Below, piece by piece: positions 8,978-15,477 of a stretch of DNA of 15,477 nucleotides. The translations under genes and the position numbers were made by a program. The stretch's first letter is position 1. Each line of letters starts with the position of its first letter. The notes beneath the pieces were generated by a model. It did not search any database. It was not told the DNA's origin and saw only the letters and a list, made by a program, of their open reading frames with translations. Origin of the DNA: Physocladia obscura. Taxonomy: Eukaryota; Chytridiomycota; Chytridiomycetes; Chytridiales; Chytriomycetaceae. The stretch lies in the NCBI GenBank assembly GCA_027596945.1, contig JADGJH010000669.1:1-15477 (forward strand), written 5' to 3'.

Positions 8978-10359
8978 TTATGAATTGCTGAAGGATAAAT
9001 AACAAGACTGGAGAGAAAATATTAACTCACTTCCGAAAGTTTTGTACTCTTTTGATTCTTCAATCATCTTATCAACCAATTTTTTGTATTCATCCCTCTC
9101 AATACCAAGCTTTTTATGGAGAAAGTCTTCCATACTCAAGTAAAACTGCTTTGCGTCATGTCCTGTCATTTCCCCAATTGGTCCCCCCCAATTGCATGGC
9201 ATAGACACGGTCTTTTTTTGCAGACGTGTGATACGTAACTTCGTTTTTTGAGTTGCAAGCAGCACGTGGCTCACAAGATTTGTACCTGCCATAAGGTCAA
9301 GCTTTCGCGCTACCATTATTTCTTTGACTAATGACAAATTAAAATAATATGAAGTAAAAGGGAAAAAAGAGTGAGAAAAAAAATAAATAATACAAACTAG
9401 CAACCAAAAAGGAATCCAAGATTGGTCCAGTACGATAAACTAACGAATCAGTCTGCCATTGTTATAATATAAGAAACCAATGTATGACTACGGTGCTCTG
9501 TTTCTACCTCAACCAATTCAATCCATCCACCAGATTTCGTGACACGCATCAATTCACGAATAGCAGTTGGAAAATCGTTTCCAGGTAATCCGAGAAAAAG
9601 GTACCGTTGATGAACAAAGTCAAAAGTATTGTCAGCATAAGGAAGACCAGTAATCACATTTCCAGAAATAAATTTTACATTTGGAAGAAATTTTTCTGCT
9701 TTTTCAATGACAGACGGTGCCAAATCCTGATTCCCAGTTTTAATTTCTTGAAAATTATATATATTCCGGTTATATATGGGATGTCTTACCACCCCATGAA
9801 GTTCAGCCAACGGATAAGTTTTTGCGATTGAATCTAACCACCATCCATTTGCGCAGCCAACATCGAGAATTTTGTAACCAGGCTGTTGGGCAAGTTCTCT
9901 AATCTCTGAACGAACAATGTCCCTGCGTTTCAGCGATCGACATCGTTTGTAACAGAATGTGTTTGTGAGAGAAGAAAGATTGAATGAGTGAGCGCGTGAG
10001 TGAGTAAATTTGACTTTACCCCTTGAATAGATGCCGCAACAAGAAGTGCTGTAAATTAGGCAATATCAGTAAAAATATTCAAAACCACTCAATAAATTAA
10101 CCTGCAATTCAAGACGATCTTGCTCTTCAATATCGCTTGGGAGTAAGTAGTTACTATCTTCAACGCCATGGTACTCTCTAGTAAAATCAACATCGTCACT
10201 GATGCCAGTAACGAGTTTGATGTTCTGCGTTTCTGCTGAATTAGGGGATTGCGTGCCTGCCGATGGCGTGGACTCTTCCGCGACCCTGCCAACTGTGCTG
10301 ATTTTCGAGACAGTGTTTTCTTTTACCGTGCGTGACATATGTGGTCCCATTTTTTCCAT
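8978..10359 (-). CDS. LaeA/UMTA-like SAM-dependent methyltransferase, copy B
   Basis: Paralogue of the gene at 913-2200, on the opposite strand. Exons inferred on the minus strand: 10359-10102, 10048-10020, 9922-9790, 9726-9508, 9452-9398 and 9327-8978. They total 1044 nt, 347 residues. Exons 2-5 are 29, 133, 219 and 55 nt, identical in length to copy A. The signature FTREYHGVEDSNYLLPSD is at about 60-77. SAM motif I is ILDVGCANGWWLD (motif core 116-122). GLPYADNTFDFVHQR and RVTKSGGWIELVE are conserved, with Ser replacing the Pro before GG. Intron 3 (9727-9789, 63 nt) is stop-free and frame-preserving. The C terminus extends about 13 residues beyond copy A; a GTGAGT donor-like site at 9030-9025 suggests that a further splice could replace this tail. 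The start may be ATG 10359 or ATG 10350, the latter matching the MGP start of copy A. Substrate unknown. Confidence 0.87.
9960..10012 (+). repeat. GAGT/TGAG-rich imperfect repeat in methyltransferase B intron 2
   Basis: Imperfect GAGT-type units (GAATGAGTGAGCGCGTGAG and following) fill part of intron 2 (9923-10019). They account for much of its greater length compared with the 47-nt intron of copy A. This looks like a local microsatellite expansion. Confidence 0.55.
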
Positions 10360-10969
10360 TTTTCCAAATTACCACTCTCGCTTATGATTATATATATTTT
10401 GATTTTGAAAATTTTGTGGGGTTATTTTTGAGATAAAGCACTCTTTCTGTATATAGTTTTTCCAACAATATTGCGAATTTTTTGAGCATACACTTGCTAA
10501 TTCATCATGTTTTTTATAAGCAAACGATATATACTATTTCGATCTGAAAATTTAGCGGTGTGAAGAATGAGGGTTGGCGCAAATGAATGTATTCGAACAT
10601 CCATCCAAGTTCATAAAAACTAACGATCTACAAAATCAAAAACTTCTTAATAATCAACAGACAATAATAACAATCAGAAACAGTGCTGGCAAATTTATGA
10701 TTGGTTTCCAAAGTAAAAATTGTCACCCTATTCTACCGCTCTTTCATTTTTTCAGTCATTTATTGAATACTATGTTAACTAGTAGCTGGAGAAAAATGAG
10801 TTCAAACTATGTTTCTGGGAAAAAGAAACCCCTCAAACTTTTGTGTCAACATGCATTTTCTCGTTGGCAAAACTTTCATGAGATGGACATTGTCCTATCT
10901 TCCTCTGTCCTATTTATTATAATAATTATGATTATAATTATGAAATAAGTGGACGCAAGACTGCTAGCT
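10360..10969. other. Intergenic region upstream of methyltransferase B
   Basis: AT-rich DNA contains a TATATATAT stretch near 10389-10399, placed as the core promoter for the minus-strand methyltransferase copy B. An open frame starting near 10583 has low-complexity composition and ends in an Ile/Met run. I do not consider it a gene. No other feature is visible. Confidence 0.5.
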
Positions 10970-11206
10970 TCAACAGCCGAAGTACTCGATTAGCTCCGCA
11001 TCAGCTCCAATATACCTACTCATCTTCATACACATTGCATAAACTTCTTCGCGGATTTTAGTTCGCCATCGCATATAATTCACGCCACAGCGGATGAAGA
11101 ATGCAAAATCAGTCCAGTTGAGCGCTGCCAGAAAGAACACTCTTAATTTGTCCCCACAAACAACTGAAAGAAAAAGATGATTGAAAATCAACCTGTGCAA
11201 AATCAA
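10970..11206 (-). pseudogene. Orphan minus-strand coding fragment, unrecognised
   Basis: The minus strand reads through to a stop at 10970. Its last part is protein-like: ALNWTDFAFFIRCGVNYMRW, then KIREEVYAMCMKMSRYIGAD and AELIEYFGC. A TTCTGGCAG acceptor-like site precedes ALNW, so it could be a last exon. Upstream on the minus strand the sequence runs straight into the start of XPA copy B, leaving no room for earlier exons. This is what a gene truncated by the arrival of the XPA copy would look like. It could instead be a very small gene starting at an internal Met. I do not recognise the family, and a chance open frame is possible. Confidence 0.3.
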
Positions 11207-12182
11207 GCTTCGGCCAAAGCAGCGGCCCGGCGAATAGCGCTTGAGCGAATATCAAAGTCTGCAACTCCAAAAACAAACCACCGAAAAGAAGCAAATCAGG
11301 CAATTATTACAGCAACACACTCTCCAATCGAAACTCCACTGCCAAACGCACAGAAAAAACGACGCGGAATCAATCTGAATTACTGCGAATATGACCTTTC
11401 AACTCTCCGCGACACACACGGCGGCTTTATTTTGAACGAAAGCAACAACAACAGCAATGATGATATTTCACCAATTACACCTATTAGCGAACGGCCTATT
11501 GCCACTGTTCCCTCAGACGCTGTATGTGATGAGTGCAAAAGTATCGATCTGTGCGCAGATTTATTTACCCATTACAATGTGCTTGTCTGTCGAAGGCAAG
11601 TTACATTTCAGAAACTCACCCACCCATATACATGAAGATGAAAAAACAAAAACAGCTGCAAAAAAAAAATACCAGAAAAATACACACTTTTAACGAAAAC
11701 CGAATGCCGTCAAGATTATCTGCTCACAGAAAGCGAACTTCGAGATTCTTCAAAGCTGCCGTCGTGGATGAAAAAGAATCCACATAAGGATACGTATGCG
11801 AGCATGTTGCTGTACTTGCGGGCGCAGGTAAACATATGAGGAAAAAGTTTTAAAAATATGGAGTATTTTTTCTAAATTCATTCACTCACGTACGTATATA
11901 CTGCAGGTAGAAAATTTTGCCATCAAAAAGTGGGGATCACTTGAAAATCTTGACAAGGAGTTTGAACGTCGCGGTGTAACAAAACAAGCAAGAAAAAAGA
12001 TAAAGTATGAAGCGAAAATGAAGGAGTTGAGGAAAGCAACTTTGACAAGTGTATATATAAAGCTACGCGATGAAGTGCAAGAGCATGTACATGAATACGG
12101 AGATAAATCAGTAGTTGGAGATGGCTTGTTTAAGCAAAAATGTTTAGTTTGTGGTGTTGAATTTAAATTTGAAGAACTTTAA
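11177..12182 (+). CDS. RAD14: DNA-damage recognition protein XPA/Rad14, copy B
   Basis: Second XPA/Rad14 paralogue, with the same predicted nucleotide-excision-repair role as copy A. Three exons, 11177-11595, 11656-11827 and 11907-12182, give 867 nt, 288 residues. Exon 2 is 172 nt and intron 1 is 60 nt, exactly as in copy A. The joined zinc finger has cysteines at 117, 120, 138 and 141 with the canonical 2-17-2 spacing. The domain continues with [32 protein letters not shown] and KKWGSL. The C-terminal element HEYGD...KCLVCG keeps the CxxC pair (C276, C279). The N-terminal block is [20 protein letters not shown]. The first intron uses GC instead of GT at its 5' end, in the strong context AG|GCAAGT. 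Without that splice the frame stops at 11635, before the fourth cysteine. All core residues are intact, so it is probably functional rather than a pseudogene. Confidence 0.92.
11596..11655 (+). other. GC-AG intron inside the XPA-B zinc finger
   Basis: The 5' end reads GCAAGT after an exon ending in AG, the classic GC-type donor context. The 3' end is AAAAACAG. Using it restores both the reading frame and the C-x2-C pair of the zinc finger, and it matches the position and 60-nt length of the GT-AG intron in copy A. Confidence 0.85.
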
Positions 12183-12184
12183 TC

Positions 12185-12190
12185 AATAAA
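12185..12190 (+). terminator. Poly(A) signal for XPA copy B
   Basis: An AATAAA begins three bases after the stop codon and is followed by a T-rich stretch. Confidence 0.5.
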
Positions 12191-12598
12191 AACTTGTTTG
12201 TATTTGTATTAATTTTCGGAAACTCTGGAATGTTAATGCTCCTTTAAGTAGATTTTTGGTAGCATGTGGCATTAACGTTGCGTCGACGAAGATGGAAAGT
12301 CGACAGATGAAAGCTCGTATAAACTGTTAAAAAGATTGTATGATCAATATCTTTACGCATGGGCAACATATTTATTATTTTAATTTATTTTATTTTTTAT
12401 TTACTTTTTAATTTTTTTTATTTACTTTACATAACATTCCTGCTACTAAATCCATCGCTGTCAACACGTGGAAGGTGCAATTGCAGTTGCGAAAAAGATT
12501 AAATTGCTGGCAATTATCTGGTCCTCGTTCGTTCTTGGTTGCTTCGGATCCAGGGTTGCAGACGACACGCCACGCAATCTCTTACAATATCCCTGTAG
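12191..12598. other. Intergenic DNA with scattered protein-like fragments
   Basis: The region has an AT-only stretch around 12370-12430. It also has short open pieces of more balanced composition at about 12250-12330 and 12465-12600 (for example VEGAIAVAKKIKLLAI), none with a start or clear splice partners. They may belong to the broken gene that follows. Confidence 0.3.
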
Positions 12599-13447
12599 GT
12601 TCTTGTTAAATGCTCCACATTAACAGCGGAATTTGGTGAATGCTACCGCCTGTATTATGAAGAATTCAATCTTGAACGTGTGATTGATATTTATGAGCTT
12701 AAAAACTCGAGTGGTGTGGTTGTTCTAATCGGTGAAAATGAAGATAAGCTGCTTGTGTATGCAGTCAGACAGTGCATTAAAGATCTTGGTGTTTATTCTG
12801 CAAATGCCACGCTTGCTGCTCAAGAAGGTGAAAAGGGAAAAATGCAAGCGATTATGGCTGAATGTAAAGTTGTGGCTCAAAATGTTGTGAAGATGTTCAA
12901 TGCCACTTGTCCTTTCAATATGCAGCTTATACTGATGCAGTCCAGCGTTGCAAAATCCTTCAATTGAGTTTATTCTCAAAGCTATTGTATGTAACCTGCG
13001 CGCTTCCACATCATTCCTGTTTGTATCGAAAGCAATTGATGTTAATTTTGTTGATAATGAGGCTCGAGCGACAGTTAAAGCGTCAATTACCAGTCGCGTT
13101 CTAGAGTATGATCAAATGCTCGAAAATCGAGGATATAAGGGTGTGAAGAACCAAATATTCTCATGAACGCGTCTTGTAAGCGCTGATTCTTTGGTGTCGA
13201 GATGGGAAGCCTTTTATCAAATCATACAAACTTCAAATCTCTTCCGCCGAAAGCTTGCTCGTTTATATTGATTGGCAGTAATAGCGCAACGGATCCCGAA
13301 ATTCTACATGTAGCGAGCAGACTTGCAGGCATTGGGGACAAAACGATGGTAGCAGACACTGAAGCGACTCGGACAATTATTCAAAGCGTTGTTGAGATTG
13401 GCCCTCACCTTTTTTTCAACAACGCCAACTTTTACGACCGAAGGTAA
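12599..13447 (+). pseudogene. Unrecognised gene, frame-broken or with unresolved exons
   Basis: Three successive plus-strand segments read as good protein but in shifting frames. The first, 12599-12967, begins after a CTGTAG acceptor-like site and contains AEFGECYRLYYEEFNLERVI and VVVLIGENEDKLLVYAVRQC. The second, 12948-13166, contains VSKAIDVNFVDNEARATVKA and ITSRVLEYDQMLENRGYKGV. The third, 13202-13447, contains CSFILIGSNSATDPEILHVA and ends at a GTAAAC donor-like site. Between them, at about 13160-13270, another frame gives SLVSRWEAFYQIIQTSNLFR. No initiator Met with good context was found. I could not join the pieces with plausible GT-AG introns, and some junctions overlap, which favours frameshift decay. 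I do not recognise the family. If sequencing errors are responsible, it could be a real gene. Confidence 0.4.
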
Positions 13448-13588
13448 ACGCTTAGTATTTTTGACGAGAGTGCTGTTTTTGCGTTGCAAGGAAAACAGGC
13501 TTAAAGTAAGTTGAGACACGCTGCAGTTGATTTGAGTGTTGGAATTTTGAAGAAAAGAAACGTCGTGGTGCAGTTGCTCTTGCTGAGT

Positions 13589-15025
13589 ATGTCGGAGGAA
13601 GCCGCAACAAGTTTGAGATGGTTTTTAGTGGTGAAAATAATGGAACATTTTTGTTTGGAGCAATGTAGCCTCAGACAATTGCTGCAGCTCAGGAAGCAGA
13701 TTGACGCAGCATTGTCAAAACGCAACATTATGAACATGTTGCCCGCAGAACTGGCTCATAGGATACTCTTCTTGTGCATCGATAGTGCGCAAACGTTGGG
13801 CCGCGTGGGCCGCGTGTGCCGTCGGTGGCGCAATCTCACACTGACACCTGCGCTGTGGACCGCGATCGCACGACGCGTATCACCTTCAATCGCAGAGTCA
13901 CGTGCGTTCTCGATCACAAATTCGAAGAAGGTTTCCTCAAGTGTTTCAGTCGAAAACACAATTCAAATGGCGTTGGATGACGCGCGAAATGCTCTCGAGC
14001 TGTCGAGAGCGTGGCGCAACCCCCAATCAATATCGTGTGAACTTCATCCCGCTAGTCCTAGGTTCGCGTCAATCAAGTTGTCTCCTTCATTCAAATTCGC
14101 TGTCTCTTTACAAAGAATGTCATTTTCAGCCCAAGTTTTTCGTTTTAATCCGGCAGCAGAATCAGGCAGCAAGCTCTCTGATGAATGGTCTACTATATCA
14201 GAAGATTCAGTAATATCTTCGATTGAAATTTCAGATTCCATAATTTCTATTGGCACGTATAATAACTGCGTTTCTGTATATGATGTGAACTCTCGTGAAC
14301 TCATAAGTTGTCACCGCAATTTGCACATGAATTCAGTGCTGGCTATTGCTATCTTACAAGAATATATTGTCGTGTCTGGTGCTGCCGATGGATCATTCTT
14401 TGCAGTTGATTTTTCTCGAAAAGGGCACCCAGTTGTAATGGCACATAGTCATGGGAATTCTGTTCATGCAAATAGCAGAATTTTAGATATCAAGGGAAGT
14501 CCGTCTTCAAACACAATGGCAATATTTTCCAGCAACAAGATGTTGTCATTGTGGCGTCGAAAAAAACAGTCTGTAATGCCAACTGGCAATCTTTCACATG
14601 AGTTCATGTGGAATCAAACAGAAACCTTTGCAATGGAATATTATTTTACTTCAATGTCATTATCAGAATACTTTCTGTTTGCAGCTACTTCAGAGAAGAT
14701 GGCCATCAAGATTCAATTAAAATCAGCAATACTTAATATAGCAACCATGAATCTAGCTGAACTTTTTTCTGATGCAATAATTCAGGTTATAAATTTTCCT
14801 AATGCTGACTCAGAAGGGGATTGGGCTTCATGCTCAGTGGTTGTCAGCAACTCCAAAGTCGCAATTGTCAATTTTTCAAATGATCAAAAATGGCTTATTC
14901 CAACAGCTTATGGCAGTGGCAGTATTTCGTCAGATGCAAAATATTTGTTACTATCATCAACAAAATTTCCATGTGTTCAAATATTTTCCTTTGCTTCCCA
15001 ATCCTGCAAATTGTTTTACTGCTAA
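13589..15025 (+). CDS. F-box protein with a probable WD40-like beta-propeller
   Basis: A single uninterrupted frame of 478 residues from ATG 13589, or 461 from ATG 13640. After a leader with EQCSLRQLLQLRKQIDAALS, the F-box runs through NMLPAELAHRILFLCIDSAQ, LGRVGRVCRRWRNLTLTPALW. F-box proteins bind Skp1 in SCF ubiquitin ligases and select substrates (family knowledge). The remainder has repeated beta-strand-like units such as ISIGTYNNCVSVYDVNSREL, IVVSGAADGSFFAVDFSRKG and MAIFSSNKMLSLWRR, which resemble degenerate WD40 blades. Classical GH and WD signatures are weak, so the propeller call is tentative. The gene is intronless, unlike its neighbours. A different frame over the first 100 nt also reads as protein-like, so the start at 13640 may be the real one. 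It converges with a minus-strand gene ending at 15137. Confidence 0.8.
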   Translation: MSEEAATSLRWFLVVKIMEHFCLEQCSLRQLLQLRKQIDAALSKRNIMNMLPAELAHRILFLCIDSAQTLGRVGRVCRRWRNLTLTPALWTAIARRVSPSIAESRAFSITNSKKVSSSVSVENTIQMALDDARNALELSRAWRNPQSISCELHPASPRFASIKLSPSFKFAVSLQRMSFSAQVFRFNPAAESGSKLSDEWSTISEDSVISSIEISDSIISIGTYNNCVSVYDVNSRELISCHRNLHMNSVLAIAILQEYIVVSGAADGSFFAVDFSRKGHPVVMAHSHGNSVHANSRILDIKGSPSSNTMAIFSSNKMLSLWRRKKQSVMPTGNLSHEFMWNQTETFAMEYYFTSMSLSEYFLFAATSEKMAIKIQLKSAILNIATMNLAELFSDAIIQVINFPNADSEGDWASCSVVVSNSKVAIVNFSNDQKWLIPTAYGSGSISSDAKYLLLSSTKFPCVQIFSFASQSCKLFYC

Positions 15026-15046
15026 TTTCAAAATGTTTGAGAAATG

Positions 15047-15052
15047 AATAAA
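15047..15052 (+). terminator. Poly(A) signal for the F-box gene
   Basis: An AATAAA lies 22 nt after the stop codon and is followed by an A-run and a T-containing stretch. Confidence 0.6.
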
Positions 15053-15136
15053 AAAAGTCAACTTTTGAAAAAATGCACACTTGGATATACTGGTCTCTGC
15101 CATTTCCTGCCAAACTAAGACAATTCACTGGGACTA

Positions 15137-15477
15137 TTAGGCACCAAGAACTTCTGTGGGCTGTCTGCTTGTAAATAAAAATCCAACCATCAAAGCAACA
15201 GCAATCAAACTTGCTGAAACACCACTGACTATATTTCTCAAGTGCCATAAAATTGTTGTGAAAATTAGTGCCATCAAAAGTGTGAATCTTTGCAATGACA
15301 TAAACAACTACTACAAAAAATTCTGCAACTGGAAGTTAACAAATCAATCATTGCTCAAATCAATGAACATAACCCTAACGTTCTCAATAGCTTTATTCAA
15401 ATAATATGTTCACTAAAAACTTAAGTAGTCCCTCAAGTGTCAGTCCCCATGGTGTTTCCATCCATGCTTTTTTCCAT
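15137..15477 (-). CDS. 3' part of a minus-strand membrane-protein gene, truncated at the window edge
   Basis: The minus strand ends in two adjacent stops at 15137-15139 and 15134-15136. Immediately before them is a strongly membrane-like sequence: RFTLLMALIFTTILWHLRN, then GVSASLIAVALMVGFLF and the hydrophilic tail TSRQPTEVLGA. This predicts two transmembrane helices and a short C-terminal tail. Upstream, close to the window edge, another frame reads KKAWMETPWGLTLEGLLKF, which looks like a preceding exon. An intron must lie between them, because the membrane frame has a stop just upstream (near 15306). A GCAAAG acceptor gives a workable phase, but the donor is unclear. A competing open frame over the same DNA is Cys-rich and less protein-like. 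The family is not recognised and the 5' end is outside the window. Confidence 0.4.

Noticed and set aside
10574..10948. Plus-strand open frame of about 120 codons
   Set aside because: It is low in complexity, ends in an Ile/Met run, has no motif and no clear promoter. It is best explained as AT-rich intergenic DNA.
12286..12306. GTCGAC repeated 11 nt apart, a possible palindromic site
   Set aside because: Two copies of a six-base palindrome without flanking dyad or related sites give no support for an operator or an inverted repeat of an element.
14895..15248. Minus-strand open frame of 117 codons at the F-box 3' end
   Set aside because: It overlaps the F-box coding region in antisense and is Cys-rich. 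A competing frame gives a much better membrane protein with a stop at 15137.
1..15477. CRISPR arrays, tRNA or rRNA genes, complete transposons
   Set aside because: No regularly spaced repeats, cloverleaf-like sequence, rRNA core motif, transposase or reverse transcriptase signature was seen on reading both strands.

Overview
The window looks like nuclear DNA of a fungus, probably an early-diverging chytrid-like one. It is AT-rich and has many short GT-AG introns (mostly 46-115 nt). The recognisable genes are a Rad14/XPA nucleotide-excision-repair protein, LaeA/UMTA-like methyltransferases, a fungal-type arrestin and an F-box protein. The taxon is inferred from gene content and intron style, not from a marker gene. 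Exon structures were worked out by hand, and paralogue comparison was the main check.

Layout, left to right: (1) an AT-rich flank with a possible minus-strand gene remnant (473-824); (2) methyltransferase copy A, plus strand, six exons (913-2200); (3) a small multi-exon membrane-protein gene, plus strand (2712-3810, structure partly unresolved), whose last exon overlaps the 3' end of (4) a large minus-strand gene (3784-7520) encoding an arrestin fold followed by a Ser/Thr-rich linker and two SH3 domains; (5) a short divergent promoter region with a T17 tract; (6) XPA/Rad14 copy A, plus strand (7747-8794), converging on (7) methyltransferase copy B, minus strand (8978-10359); (8) an orphan minus-strand coding fragment (10970-11206) that overlaps the start of (9) XPA/Rad14 copy B, plus strand (11177-12182); (10) a stretch of protein-like but frame-broken sequence (12599-13447); (11) an intronless F-box protein gene, plus strand (13589-15025); and (12) the 3' end of a minus-strand membrane-protein gene running off the right edge.

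The main theme is duplication. Two unrelated single-copy-type genes, a SAM-dependent methyltransferase and the DNA-damage recognition protein XPA, each occur twice within 12 kb. In both pairs the intron positions and internal exon lengths are conserved exactly (29/133/219/55 nt for the methyltransferases, 172 nt for XPA) although the proteins have diverged. The copies are interleaved and partly inverted, so this is not a simple tandem array. XPA copy B uses a GC-AG intron inside its zinc finger, where copy A uses GT-AG. No CRISPR array, rRNA, tRNA, complete transposon or prokaryotic-type operon was seen.
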